A DNA stretch of 64,000 bases from Neurospora crassa OR74A (GCF_000182925.2 NC_026503.1:4340001-4404000); one strand, 5' to 3'; positions 11,385 through 23,590 are shown, counted from the first letter of the stretch. A program made the numbers and translations. Notes: generated by a model not told the origin, from the letters alone.

Positions 11385-14222
11385 GGTGGTCGTTTAGCTG
11401 GCATTTTTGGTCTTTCGGGTTAGGTGTCATGGAAAAGGACAATTGGGGATCTGCGGATTTACTTTGGGATGAAACAGATTTCCTTCAATAACGACTTTGC
11501 TGCTGCCCATTACGACATCACTATTGCGTGGTCTGGAGACGGGGCGATCTAGACAGGGAGTTTTACCGGCGTCTCTTTCCTCACATTGAAGCATGGCTTG
11601 GGAAGATGTCTTAAAAGATCGCCAGGTTTGATTTACGGTAGACAATGACCATGATACCCTTTCCTGTTGGCCAAATCCGACGACCCTCCAGCATTTTGGT
11701 GATCGGATGTTCGCAAACACATATTTAGAACTCTTTCTTGTCACGCTCCTGGTTCGCGGGTTCCTGCATTTGTAGAACGGCAAGCAATGGATTTGGAAGC
11801 GCTCTGAACTTGCCTGACGGCCGCCTCTGAAGAATGGAGCTGAAGGGCACGCGGATGTGATGACGGCATTAGATGGGGTACATAAAGTTTGAGCTTGGAA
11901 AGAGGACCGGTCAGATGCGATTTGTGCGACGACCTAGGCAAGATGAGCACACGCTTCGCGGTTCCCGATTTATACACCACGACAGTGCATACCCGAGTGA
12001 TAATTGCGTGATAGTCCCATGTTCTCAGCTCCTAGCTTCCACATTGCCACATCTCGTGAGCCTGTCACAACACATGGGCCGAAACGCATCCCGGTATCAA
12101 CTTTGATCGTGAAGAGGATTGCAGATAAGGAATCTCTAGCATCGGCAGCCAACGGGGTCGGTGTGATCCACCGACTCTACCCCTGTCAGACCAACGACTC
12201 AACGAGGTCTCGAGGACTGTCCTCCCGGTCGTCTTGCACTCATGAGTGTCCGGGTGGCACTTGTCGATGCATTCAAAGTGGCATCATGTTCCCCTAAGCA
12301 GATTCATCCTTAGTAGCATCCAAAATCAAGAAACATCTGAAAGAAGTCATGAATTGTTACCCCCCTGTTGCGATGGAAAAACACATTGCCCCATCGGCCC
12401 TCACTGTTGCCTATAGTAATCCTAACATTTTTGTCGTGAGGAATTCTAAAATTGTGAACGAGTACTTGGTCCTCAAAGTGACAGTCATCACCATAAATCA
12501 ACAATAGCATCAGCCTATCACTTGGCGGTGCCTACATGTAACCGTAGAGGTACCTGGGCATCTTGAGGCAACCCTCCGTTATCCAGATCCAGACCAACAG
12601 TTTTGGGCAGGTACTTGTACTTAGCAAAAAGCGAGCAGGATGACCTATCACGCATCAAGGTTCTCATTCCATAATCGTTACATGGACTGTTTGTGCCCGT
12701 CACGATCTTACCTACTTCCCCGCCCTTTTCATCCCGCGGGTGTCCTTCCTCAACTAGAATAATCATTTGATTGCCTGCCCGGACCAGGCGCTCGTTACCT
12801 CCATGCTTGGCGTTCGAGGCTTGGGAACTCAAAAGGTTTTGGCAACCATGATAGTGTCTAGATTATTAGACCAACAAGCAACCGTGAGTCAGCTGGCTTT
12901 TCCCACGTGTCTTTTCGAGGGCGCTGGAGGGTGGAGAAATTCAAAATCGCCGTCTTGCATGCAGTGCAGTTTTTGGTGAGCATGACTGTTGTAGGTACAT
13001 AGGTAGGTAGTATGGGTGCTTACAGACTATGTCTGCTTTCCCTGAAAGTTGAACATTAACCCCCGGCCGGGGGTCTATACGGTAGGTAGGCTGAACACAC
13101 ACCTCCATAGGTACCTGTATATCATCATCACAGTTGTCCAGTGCTGCTACCTACCTCTCCTAGGTACTACAGCTCCCGCTACTTATGTACCTATTTATGT
13201 GACCTCCGACCCTGTCCTTGGCTGGTGAATCTTGGGCGGGGCCTCGAATGGGATTGGTCCATGTCTCGGTTGCGTTTAACACGGGGCTTTGAAGGCGAAA
13301 AAGCCGTCTCCAGATCTGGAATAATTTCCATGGCAGGCATCACTCAGTCTTCCTTCTTAAGCAGTGGCCTCTGGTTTCTCCAAAAAAGTCCAACGCTCGA
13401 CCCTCCAAACAAACAACGCCCGTGCATGACAACGGAAACCCGGACCCTTCCCTGACTGAAAAACGAACCACAAAGGTTCTCGGATTCTCTTCAGGTTCTC
13501 AAGTCTGCCCCTCGGTTCTACCTACCTACCTACCTACCTACCTACCTGCCTGCCTGCCTGCCTACCTCTACCTACTCGACACTGGGCTTTTCATCCGTTC
13601 GTTGAAGCTTTCAGGTTCCAGGTTCCAGGTCCCTTGTTGGCTTCCACCTTCTCTCTACGGCGCTCGTTCGTGAGTGGCCCGTTCACGGCAACCTTGAAAT
13701 TCCACTTTCTAGCTTGACGTTGCTTCCCTTCACCTGCCTGGCATCCCGTCACCATTCACAAAACGGATCCGACCTGTGACCTACCTCTACCGGACCTCCC
13801 TCTGCTGCACTCTGGCCGTCTTTCCCTCCCGCAACTCACCTCACCTTTTTCCACATTGCTTCCACCAGCGGCAAACTACTTACCCACCTCCACTGCACAA
13901 ACCCAAACCCACACCTGCTGCCGCAAATCACTTACACACCATTACCACCACCGCCAAAGCACCGCCAGCACCGCCAACCATAGCAACATTTCAACACCTC
14001 TTTGCTCGCCCTGGAGTGACCTAACTACCCACGTTGTTATTTCATTTCGGACAGGGGAGGCCCATCGTCGCTTGCTTGGAGTGCTTGGTCAGGTAACTCC
14101 TTTAGACGTTGCCAATCGTGCCCTGCACATCTCATATTTTATCTTCTCAGTTGCATGACTTCATTGCCCGTCTTTTGCCCAGAAGCTGCCTCTCTAAGCA
14201 TCGCGCCACCATCCCAGTCGTC
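11385..14222. other. Intergenic spacer, no gene seen
   Basis: The first part is the eL43 3' flank. From about 12990 there are many CCTA/TAGG words and a CTAC/CTGC microsatellite. From about 13700 the sequence becomes C-rich and pyrimidine-rich, consistent with the long 5' leader and promoter of the RING/PHD gene. ORFs here lack recognisable motifs. Confidence 0.6.
13518..13575. repeat. CTAC/CTGC microsatellite
   Basis: Tandem CTAC units pass into CTGC units and back to CTAC, upstream of the RING/PHD gene. Confidence 0.9.
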
Positions 14223-16349
14223 ATGGCTGATCAGTGCATTGTCTGTCTAGAGACTCTAGACGTCCAACTACCCCCAGACCCACTCCCTTCGTCCTTCGTC
14301 AGCGCTCCTGCCGGCCCTGCTACAGGGGATCCAAGTGAGCCCGGAGCGCCCGCCGCATCCATCGAAGTAGACGCAGTTACACCCAAGGACGATGCCGGCA
14401 ACAGCGACAACAGCCCCGTTAGCACAACCGCCAGCAACACAGGTACCCGGAAACACGACAACAAACACGACCATGTAGCCGAGATCCAAGTTTGTGGCCA
14501 CGCGCTGCACGATTCTTGCCTACGACTATGGACCGACAAGGCCAATAGCTGCCCCATTTGCCGCCAGCAATTCCACCTGGTGCATGTGTACGACAAGATA
14601 GGAGGTGAGTTACGCTTCCGGTTCCCATTGAAAATCACTGTGCATGCGGAAACGAACAGCATTGCTAACCGGTCCATGGCAGGCAAACTCCTGAATTCCT
14701 ACCATGTCGAGGATAAGAAGCAGGTAGCCGAGTTCGACCCCCAACAATGGCTTGACGAGAATCCCGAGCCCGAAGAGGATGTTAGCCTACCGTGCCCAGT
14801 CTGCAACCGCTCAGATAACGAGGAGGTTCTACTGCTGTGCGATGGGTGCGATGTGCCATATCATACGTATTGCATTGGCCTGGAGAGGGTCCCGCCTAGC
14901 CACTGGTTCTGCATGGAATGTGCGGACGTGCTAGGTGAGGATATCAACGCCCAAGATGGGATGCCCGAAGACTTTGCGCCAGCTCCGAGAACCCGTCGTG
15001 GCTCTCAGAACGCCCGGCGCGAGCGCGGCAACTACTATTTCCCACGAACCCAAGGCAGCATGCGCCGGGCCAGGATAAGAGCTCGCTCTGACGAGTGGCA
15101 AGGTGCTTGGGGTAGGATTGCCGGCAGAGTTTGGGATGCCCTGAGCTTGGACCTTGACTATCAGGATGACGATGGTGACGATGGAACACTCGAAGACCTG
15201 GAGAATTACCGCCGCTCACAGCGACTTAGGGAGCAGGAGAGGCTAGAGCATGAGCGGTGGCAGCAGCGTCTGATGATCGCCACTAGACTGGGGGCTCGAG
15301 ACGTCTTTACCACCAACATGCCTAGTGTGTTTCAAAGTCGGTATATCCCGCGCGAACCGTCCCCTCAACAGACACGCGAAGAAGAACGCGCATGGGGTGC
15401 TTTTGAGATGGCCAGGGGTAACCAGGAGAGCTCCGCGAGTCGCAAGCGCAAGTCACGCTCCATTAGTGGTGAAGAAGTCGAAGCATCACACCATGAGCCG
15501 GAGAGGAAGCTGAAAAGGCCTCGAACGCGGAGACTACACACCCATCAGAACGGGGAACCATCCACCTCTGCGGCGAATCAGCCGAGCTCATCCACCACCG
15601 CCGGATCATCAGCATCCGCCGAAGCAGCGCCGTCTTTCTTATCGTCGTTGCTCAAGGAAGTAGAGATGAGCACGCCTTCTGAGGAGGATGGCTTCCGAGA
15701 TCTTCCCGAATTTCCTGTTCCAGGAAGCATCGACACGGGGTCGCCGATTCCTACCTATGTCAGTCCCCGGGCAACAACACCGCCGATGGTCATGAGCCGG
15801 CCGAGTTCCCCTGGCCTCAGCTCCTATCTGGCCCCTGTCTATGCTCCAGCAAACTTTTCGCTCAACCGACCAACATCACCGACAGCTAAGACTTCCCGGT
15901 CGTCCTCGCCGAACAACAGACCTAGGAGTCGAACCTCGCCCGAGAACAGTGACACGGAGCAACAGCGCGGTCGTTCCCGCCAGCAAACTGGCTCGGCAGC
16001 CGCTGGTGGATCATCATCGTCGGCATCGATGCCTATCCAGACATCGCTAGCGCGGCGGCCTCATCCCGATGCTTCACACAGATCCCCAGAGACATCGCCA
16101 TCACGACCCGCTCTACCTCGAGACGTCAAACAGAGCATCAACAGTATAGTTCGGGGAGCATTAAGGCCTCACTGGCATTCGCAGAAAATCACTGCGGAGC
16201 AGTACGAGGCCATCAACCGAGATGTGTCGAGGAAGCTTTACGAGGAAGTGAAGAATCCTGCAATGGATCTAGGCGAAGAGCTGAAACAGAGCTGGGAGAA
16301 GCTTGCGGCCAAGGAGGTTACTAGGGCGGTTGAACAGTTGAAGGCCTGA
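14223..16349 (+). CDS. RING and PHD finger protein (PHRF1-like)
   Basis: Probably a nuclear E3 ubiquitin ligase/chromatin reader. I chose the ATG opening MADQCIVC because it puts the first RING cysteines (C5, C8) at the N-terminus; the longer upstream frame is leader-like. The RING resumes at CGHALHDSC (about residue 91) and ends CPICRQQF, so about 82 Ser/Thr/Asp-rich residues are inserted between the first two Zn pairs. A PHD finger follows (CPVCNRSDNEEVLLLCDGCD ... HWFCMEC). The middle is disordered and Ser/Pro/Arg-rich with basic KRKSR and KRPRTRR stretches. The C-terminal helix-rich segment (about the last 75 residues, DVKQSINSIV ... LKQSWEKL) resembles the RNA polymerase II CTD-binding end of PHRF1 proteins. 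A 78-nt intron, 14605-14682 (GTGAGT, GCTAAC branch, CAG), is free of stops and a multiple of three. Splicing gives 682 residues; retention adds 26. Confidence 0.85.
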   Translation: MADQCIVCLETLDVQLPPDPLPSSFVSAPAGPATGDPSEPGAPAASIEVDAVTPKDDAGNSDNSPVSTTASNTGTRKHDNKHDHVAEIQVCGHALHDSCLRLWTDKANSCPICRQQFHLVHVYDKIGGELRFRFPLKITVHAETNSIANRSMAGKLLNSYHVEDKKQVAEFDPQQWLDENPEPEEDVSLPCPVCNRSDNEEVLLLCDGCDVPYHTYCIGLERVPPSHWFCMECADVLGEDINAQDGMPEDFAPAPRTRRGSQNARRERGNYYFPRTQGSMRRARIRARSDEWQGAWGRIAGRVWDALSLDLDYQDDDGDDGTLEDLENYRRSQRLREQERLEHERWQQRLMIATRLGARDVFTTNMPSVFQSRYIPREPSPQQTREEERAWGAFEMARGNQESSASRKRKSRSISGEEVEASHHEPERKLKRPRTRRLHTHQNGEPSTSAANQPSSSTTAGSSASAEAAPSFLSSLLKEVEMSTPSEEDGFRDLPEFPVPGSIDTGSPIPTYVSPRATTPPMVMSRPSSPGLSSYLAPVYAPANFSLNRPTSPTAKTSRSSSPNNRPRSRTSPENSDTEQQRGRSRQQTGSAAAGGSSSSASMPIQTSLARRPHPDASHRSPETSPSRPALPRDVKQSINSIVRGALRPHWHSQKITAEQYEAINRDVSRKLYEEVKNPAMDLGEELKQSWEKLAAKEVTRAVEQLKA

Positions 16350-17471
16350 GTTGACACTTGGCTCATTGGGAGCTGACCAACAACATGCCCGACTATCATG
16401 ATGCCTATCGCTTTTGATTGGCAGGGCGTTTCGGTAATGGGGGTTCCAGAGCTCTGTGGGGATTACATTGCAGGTACAATGAGGGCTTGGAAACAGAGCA
16501 AAGTGTGAGCGCGGAAAAAGGCGTCGGACTTGGTCCAGCATCCAAGCGGTTGCTGGCACGGAAGCTTTGCTCAGTCATCGTTGATCAGGATGACGCTTAT
16601 GTATTGGGCATGATAGAAAGGAGAAGTACTTTCTGATCACTCATGTGATGTATATGTTAGATGGTGTATGGTATCAGGGCCGGCTGGGGTGAATCTGGGT
16701 AAATATCCTGGCGGACAACTGGCGTGCGGTAGTTTTTATACATTAGGATCTTTTCAATGAACAGACATGACTTTTTTTTTTTTTTTTTTGTTGCATTTTG
16801 GTCATCGTTAAGGAACTTGGACTATGTAGTGTAGTCCACTGTTTCCGGCATTGCGCAAGGTGTGCTGAACAAGTCGGTTGATAACGTGATGACTGCTCAT
16901 TCTATTCTTGTTCATCTTTTTTTGATATTCCACTAACTTGTCCATCCATTCTGATACGTAGCCTAGTAAAGATTTGGAAAGCTTGTCCGAACGCTAGCAA
17001 GGAGGCAGGTCTGATAATTCTATGAGATGAAGCACGCATATGTATATCGTGATCAGCGACATGGATGGTGGAAATGAATATTCTGAGCTGGGCAGTATGT
17101 GCATTGCGGCGTAGCTGAGACTTCAGTAGATGTGGCCGTGCTTGATCGCGACATTGACCGGAGTGACGACAAGCAAGTGTCGGGGATGGAGAACGATCCA
17201 TGAATGATCTCAGGAAGGTTCATATCCAAAGTCAAGGAATGAATCGACAGGACACCAAGCAGCCAGACAAGACGCGTGCCACAAAAACGAGGCTTGAGAA
17301 ATTCGAGACGGGGAAGCATTTCACGAAGTGGCAAGAATAACACTTTCAAAGAAACCAGCCCCATCTTGACTTTCATCTAGCGAAGTCTCCTCACACGTAG
17401 TGTACATGCCATGGAGAAGGAGACTGACTGACCAGACTGACTGGGCCAAGCTCATTTCTCAGAAAGAGCAA

Positions 17472-17490
17472 ACACACACACACACACACA
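17472..17490. repeat. CA dinucleotide repeat
   Basis: About nine perfect CA units in intergenic DNA. Confidence 0.9.
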
Positions 17491-18234
17491 AGACAGTCTG
17501 CAGTATTATTACATACATACAATGCAAAACCGTCACGAGAGTTCGCAGGAGAAAAATATGTAAGCAGATTCTATCTAACAGCAACCCGGTAGAGCGTTTA
17601 TAGGCAGGTACCGCTAGCGAATTCGTCTGCTCATGGTGGTTCCTCTCGGCACGGACTAAATGATCAGGACAGTTTTGGAGGAAGAGAAACGTCGTGATGA
17701 TAAGGAATGGTGCCTTGAAGAAAGAAAAAAAAGAAGAAGAAGAAGGAAGAAGAGAAGGGGAGGGGGGATTGGTGGCAGTTTTATTGCAGCAGTTCAGTTC
17801 AAAAGTTTGCTGGACCCGCTTCGGTCAGGTGAGTGGTCATGTGGGGTCGTAGGAGCCGTGAACCTAACTGAGGACGTGAAAGTTATGGTGGGGTAGGTAG
17901 CGGGGGGGATTGGTTTTGGAGAAGAAAAAGGGAAGCTTTCGAAAAGGGAAGGCGGTGAAGGAAAGTAAATCGGTTGCCAAGACTCAATTGTTCAATCGCG
18001 ACCAGGAACGAAACGAGCAGGGAGGGGACCTGACTGATCGGTGCGCGGCGGCAGCGCGGCAGGCGGGAGGGCCCCAGGGAAAGAGTGGGGCTGCGGACAT
18101 CGAAAAAGTTCACGGCCGGTTTCCCGCGCTGTGTGTCGCCCGTCCGTCCGCTCTGCCCTGCCTGCCTGCCCGCCCGCCCGCCCGCCGCAGCGACCGACCG
18201 ACCGACCCCGTCCCGCATCCACCCCGAGACTTGC

Positions 18235-18251
18235 GAGAGAGAGAGAGAGAG
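18235..18251. repeat. GA dinucleotide repeat
   Basis: About eight GA units, roughly 120 bases ahead of the mL46 start codon. It is probably part of the promoter or 5' leader. Confidence 0.85.
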
Positions 18252-18372
18252 TTGCGTTGAGGATTGGCGCGCGCGCAAGATTCACCCGTCCTCCCTCCCT
18301 CTCCCCGTCCCGTGTCCCGTTGTCTACACACCCGGGCCCCGTTCAACAACCAAGTCATATATACTGCCCATC

Positions 18373-19714
18373 ATGTCGGCGTCGAGTAGGGGAGCTGCTC
18401 TCCTTAGGAGTATGGACCACTTTTTCTTTATCTTCTTTTCGTATCGTCAACTCGTTACGAATTGGTGTTTTCCATGCATGGCTTCCGATCGCAAACTTTA
18501 AGCTTAAAGACACCATAACTAACCCGTCGCAATCTGTTCTTTCTCTTCCTTCCAGGCCAACAACGGTCCATCTGCCTACAATGCCGCAACCAAACCCGAG
18601 TACTTGCGCCCGCCGGCGTCACCAGCGCACCTAGACGTTTCTACTCCGCCGAGGCCTCTGCCACTGCCACTGCCACTGCCACTGCCACGACCACAACAAC
18701 ACTACCCCCTCCTCACCCGCCCGTCACCACATCAACAGGCACCCACGCCGCCACCTCGACCTCGTCGCAAATCTACCGCATCAAGTCGGGCGTGATCCTG
18801 ACCCGCCCCCCGCTGCTGACGCGCGACCTCACCCCCTTTGAAGAATCCTTTTACTTTTACCAGAAGCGCCTCAACGAGCGGCTGACGGCCCCCTTCCGCA
18901 AGGACTTTTACTTCAAGAAGGACACGGCCGCCGACCTGGACTGGCGCATCAAGCTGAAGGAGCGCCACGGCGTGCCCGCCAAGGACATTGGTCGGTACAA
19001 CCCGCGCGGCCGGATGGCGTGGAACGACGAGGTGCTGGTGGGGTCGCAGACGTCGTCGAGAAAGCACATGGTGGAGAAATTGCTTGCCGACGCGGAGATG
19101 CGCGTGTCGGAGGATGGCGAGGAGATCCCCGCCGAGGACCGGGTCCCCGTCGAGAAGCCGATGCCGAGACGGACGGAGGCGGATGAGAAAGGGGATGTCA
19201 AGCGGTTGGATCGCGCGCTGGACAAGACGCTTTATCTGGTAGTCAAAAAGAAGGCGGACAAGGAAGGCGAGGAGGCCAAGTGGATGTTCCCTACGGGCGT
19301 GGTGCCTACGGATGAGGGGTTGCATGAGGTTCGTTATATTCCCTTTTTCCCCAACCCAACTTCCAACCATTTTCCAAAACTCGCGGCCAACTAACCTTTG
19401 ATGATGACGATAAACAGACCGCAGCCCGCATCCTCGCCGAGTCCGCAGGCGTCAACATGAACACGTGGATCGTCGGCCGCGTGCCCGTAGCCCACCACGT
19501 CGTCCGCCCCGTCTTCGGCCAGAAGGACGGCGCCCTGCTCAAGAAGGGCGAGAAGATCTTCTTCCTCAAGGGCCGCATCATGGCCGGCCAGGCCGACCTG
19601 ACCGACAACCTGCATGATCTGGTCGACTTCAAGTGGCTCACGCAGGAGGAGCTGCGCAGCACGTTGGCGGAGGAGTACTTCCACAGCGTCAAGGGCATGT
19701 TTGCTGAGAGGTGA
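18373..19714 (+). CDS. Mitochondrial large-subunit ribosomal protein mL46 (MRPL17 family)
   Basis: Component of the mitochondrial large ribosomal subunit. Exons are 18373-18409, 18556-19328 and 19418-19714, giving 368 residues. Intron 1 (146 nt) has a weak GTATGG donor; intron 2 has GTTCGT. The N-terminus is Arg/Ser/Ala-rich without acidic residues (MSASSRGAALLRS, RRFYSAEA), a mitochondrial presequence. An Ala-Thr dipeptide run at about residues 47-58 is encoded by a repeated hexanucleotide. The mature part starts near QIYRIKSGVILTRPPLLTRDLTPFE, typical of mL46. The C-terminal half has the degenerate Nudix-like region of the family (TAARILAESAG ... NTWIVGRVPVAHH ... FKWLTQEEL). A neighbouring RING/PHD gene on the same strand is unrelated. 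Confidence 0.88.
18660..18688 (+). repeat. ACTGCC coding hexanucleotide repeat
   Basis: Near-perfect tandem units encode alternating Ala and Thr between the mL46 targeting presequence and the mature domain. Length differences between strains would be tolerated because each unit adds two residues. Confidence 0.85.
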
Positions 19715-20809
19715 ACAACACAACACAACAACACCCTATGTAGCCTGGTCTGGTGAAGTGAAGTATGGAAGAACAAGGTTGGAGAGGTGATGATGAGTCG
19801 ATGGTCGAAGTCGGTGAGACTACACCATTATCTTCCGGGGAAATAGAATGGGGAAGTGCAGTGGGTGGCGGAAGAAGAAGAAGAGAGAAGCATGTGTACA
19901 AATGTATTGATATCAAAAGATGGTTTTAGTCGGTCGGTGGCAAGGTACAATTGTTGTTTATGCGCTGAGTAGACCTGGACCGCCCCCTAGCCGAACACAA
20001 TCAAAGGTCTCGAGGAAGAGAATCAGAGATGGTTTGGAACTTGACTTGACAGTTCAAAGGCCTCGCACGCCTCAGCGTACTTGACCAGGCCGAAGCCAAG
20101 CTCGCATGCCATGTCTGCAAGAAGCGGGCGAAGGCTGACATGAAGCACAGGGACGAGAGAGGGTGTTGTTTGTAATGTAAAAACATATGCTGTGTATAGA
20201 GATTTGGGATGAAGATGTCATACAGGATGCGAGATGGTTGGTGAATACTACCAGACATCCGCTGGGTTGGTCATACCGCTATCTGAGGTGAAGTCTGATA
20301 CTAACATACACAAACAAGACAGACTGAGCTAATCACATATCTGTGACCCGATTCTGCATTAGAGACGTGGATAGGTATGGCAGTGACCTCTTCAAGATCC
20401 AGCCTTGATCAATGATGAACACCGGTTCTCCCGGCTTGAGACACACAGTCAAAGCTTGTGCCAGCCGCAGACCAAAGCAACGGTACTTTTGAGCTGGTTG
20501 AAAGTCCACACCACGGCGGCCTGTAGGATATCTTCACACGTCTCCTACGCCTCCATCAGGACATCCTCCTTGATCATCCATATAAGGCCGTTGGCTTACA
20601 CCTCTAGCTGGGACACTTCTCGCGCGCGTACCAGTGGTGTACTCCTCCATTCCTCGTACATCATTAACAAATTACTTGTTGGCATTACCACACCACACAC
20701 AAGTCAAGTCTCAAATCTCCACCCATCTGAAAAGCAATCTGAATAACACACAAATCGTGCCCAAAGCCCACACAAAAAGGAGCTCATACAGGAGGTCCCG
20801 ATGATCATC
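19715..20809. other. Convergent intergenic spacer
   Basis: 3' flanks of mL46 (+) and the PARN-like gene (-). A purine-rich GAAGAA tract lies near 19870. No gene or RNA signature was seen. Confidence 0.65.
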
Positions 20810-22736
20810 CTAGAGATTCCGAATCCGGGACTTTCTGAGCGGAATCGAAGTGGTGAGCGCCAAAACTTCACCGTGGTCAAGGACCAATTTGTTTCCAAAC
20901 TTTTCCCAGAAAACTGCCTCCCACGGGGGGAGACGATGAACCTCAGGTGCCTCCTGCTTCTCTTCCTCCTCCTCCTCCTCCTCATCACTGCCGTCACCGA
21001 AAACACTGGGCGGGGTGTCAACCATGCTTCCAGTCATACCAGAAGCGACAGAAGAACAAATACTTGACCGACGACTGATAATGCTGTTGGGCGCAAAGGG
21101 ATTGAGCGTGAAGAAAAGCTTGCTTGGTTTTACCGTCTTCATTCTCATGCTCCCGCACGTCTTCTCGGGCCGAGTCTTGCTCAGCCACTGCTCCTTCTGC
21201 AGCTTCTTAGCTGCAACCTTGAGGAATGCGAGGTTGGAATACCAGCCGTAAAGACCGTGTTCTTCAGCCATCTTGTTCTGGTATTCGAATCCTCGTACTG
21301 GTGTGACCCCGGGTCCTCCCTCTTCCTCTGCGGCAGAGATGAACTCAATTGAAGGCTTGTGCCCGTGGAACGAGGGAGATGGATAGTTGTTGAGGGGATA
21401 CAGAATCCTGTTATCCACGATCCGAGGGAAAATGTTGTGTATTTCTTTTGTGAATCCGTCGAATGTCTCTGGAAGGGGGCCCAAAAATGTCGAGTAAAAG
21501 TGACACAGCATGTCGAGCTGAGAGTGTATGAGCAGGATAGGTCGTCTGAGCCTGTTTCTATCCTCAGCTGCTCTAAGTCTGTCGCGGAAAGCCGAAATAA
21601 GTTGATTTCGCAAGTCACGATCCACCACCGATACGTATGCCAAGCATAGTTCGGGCTCGATGTCGTTGGCAAATTGTCCCCCGAGGAGGGCCTCCACCAC
21701 GTAGAGAAATCCTGCAAGAACAAACGTTAGTGGAACCAGAAAGGCCTGGGTGTCATGAAGTGCTATTGGAGTCGCTTACCTGACTGTCGCGCCAGTGCAA
21801 TGCGGCGGTTCGTCAATCTCTGTGAGCATCGATCAGTAAAACAGTCCTAAACTATTGAATTGTGGCTGTTTCCCTGACCTCAATGGTGAGCTCTGTGCGA
21901 CTGAGCTTCGTGATCTGCATGATTCGATTGTCATCTCTAAGAGTTGCGCGACAGTCATCAAAGCAGGAGTAGACAAGTTGGCAGATGAGTCCAACTTGAA
22001 GGCTAGTAAGCCGTTCGCCTGAGGGGGTTGCTAAGTCAAGAGTTTTGTCCTGTAAAGGAAAGCGGGCATGAGCTTGATGACCAGCAAGTCGACAGACAAA
22101 ATCAGAAGGAGTCATCGTACCTCTTCTTTCAGCCAAGATGTGATCTGCTCATTGGCCCATGCCCGAAATTTCTGGGACTCGGCATCTAGTTTGTTGATGT
22201 CCAATGGCTTCTTGGTCTCCCAAGGCTGGAGGAAACGCTCCTCGACTGTTTGCGCCTCCCAGCGGGCCAAGTAAGGAACACCCCGTTCCCAAGCTTCGTT
22301 AAAACCCCAGCCGTTTGTCGCCAACTGTTGAAGGGTGTCGTATGAAAAGGAAAACGTTCGATTGACGGTCTTTGCGATGAGTTCCGCCTGGATATTTGCA
22401 GAAAGGAACCAAGGGGTGATGGCAAAGTTGAAGCTGCGCGCAGAGTATGCTGAGACTCGGAATGTCAGTTACCTCGGTGAACACCCAGGCTAAGAGATTG
22501 CCATCGTACGTACCCTTTTGCTTCTCGTCGTATTGGAGGCAAGTAAGGCCAATCTTGGTGATGTGGTAAATCTTGGAGTGATTTACCAATTCGCGGTAGA
22601 GCTCCTCCTTGGTCAGGTTAGCTTTGACGACAGCATCGGGATAACCGATTACAGAAAGCGAAATGAACTCGGCATCGGCAATCGCGTCAAGGATAGTGGG
22701 TAGATGGCCCCAGAAGTTGACGTTGTCGACCTCCAT
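20810..22736 (-). CDS. CAF1/PARN-family poly(A) ribonuclease-like protein, catalytic residues apparently lost
   Basis: Exons on the minus strand are 22736-22514, 22449-22121, 22049-21879, 21819-21780 and 21711-20810, giving 554 residues. The fold pattern of fungal PARN-like proteins is clear: NFWGHLPTILDAI at the N-terminus, then KIGLTCLQYD, FNFAITP, RTFSFS, GVPYLARWE, and later a LDMLCHFYSTFLGPLPE segment with FPRIVDNR. In active enzymes the first motif is F-x-x-I-D-x-E; here the aligned stretch reads EFISLSVIG, and the late HEAGYDAY motif is replaced by EEHGLYGWYS. Only the Asp in the LDML segment is still visible. It is probably an inactive RNA-binding or regulatory homologue. The tail carries an acidic Glu run (about residue 490). 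Confidence 0.8.
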
Positions 22737-23590
22737 TTTGACAGAGATCAGGATCGAAGCCGCGATCTAGATGTCCATCAACATAAGTTTTGAGCCTGAT
22801 GCGAGCAGATCTTGCGAAGTTGAATGCCTAACGACCCTGGAGGAAGGATGATGGTAGGAAAACAATGTTCGAACGCCGAGGTGGGGTGAAAAGGTAATGA
22901 AACCCCCGTGAGGAAAATCCCAAGTGTCCTCACTGCCCAGGCATCGCGGTAGACGCGACTTCCGCTATCGGCTTGCCTTCGTCGTACCTTCCTCGCGAAC
23001 TGGAAGCTGTGCCTGTCACTTCCGTGTGCTGCAGTTCCTTCTTCGTTTGCGACGGGAACGTCACCGACGGACACCTGCCCAGTCCTGCCTGTTTGGTGCC
23101 TTGACCGTCCCATAGTATGTTTCATGATGTATCATGATGTATCTGCCGGAACATCAGATGAAGGAAGAGTAGGGAATGTCACCCGGCCAATCGAAGTACC
23201 GGGGAAAGATAGAAAAACGGGCAGAGTATCACGTCTGGTTAAGATAATGAAATGAAGTCTTACTGGTATATCGTCTATCACGGGTCGTCAAGCCAGAACG
23301 AGAATATCGTTGGCGCTCTTTGACCTATTTTCTCTGGCATATCAAGGCTCTCTCTCTCTGCCTTTCTTGTTCATCACTGGCCCTACGAAGCGCCATCCCT
23401 TCTAAATGCTATCCACCAAAGAATCCAACCAGACAAAAACAACGTCACAGCTCATCGCCTTTAGGCCCAGAACTCCTCCAGTGCTCAGAAAGATGCCCAA
23501 TTCCATGCAGAAAATAATTAAAAGGAAAAGAAGTGAGTTACGCAGGGACCACCCCTCTGTTGGCACTGTATCCCGAGTTGCTGTCTTCTT
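22737..23590. other. Intergenic spacer between two minus-strand genes
   Basis: Promoter side of the PARN-like gene and 3' flank of the RMD1-family gene. No supported gene or RNA gene was seen. Confidence 0.65.

Larger units (their letters stand above)
16350..18372. other. Intergenic spacer with simple repeats
   Basis: No gene is supported. It holds an 18-T tract (16772-16789), a CA repeat, a purine-rich tract (17724-17770), and a GC-rich stretch at 18120-18210 with GCCC and GACC tandem units followed by a GA repeat. The last part is the probable promoter and leader of the mL46 gene. Confidence 0.6.
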
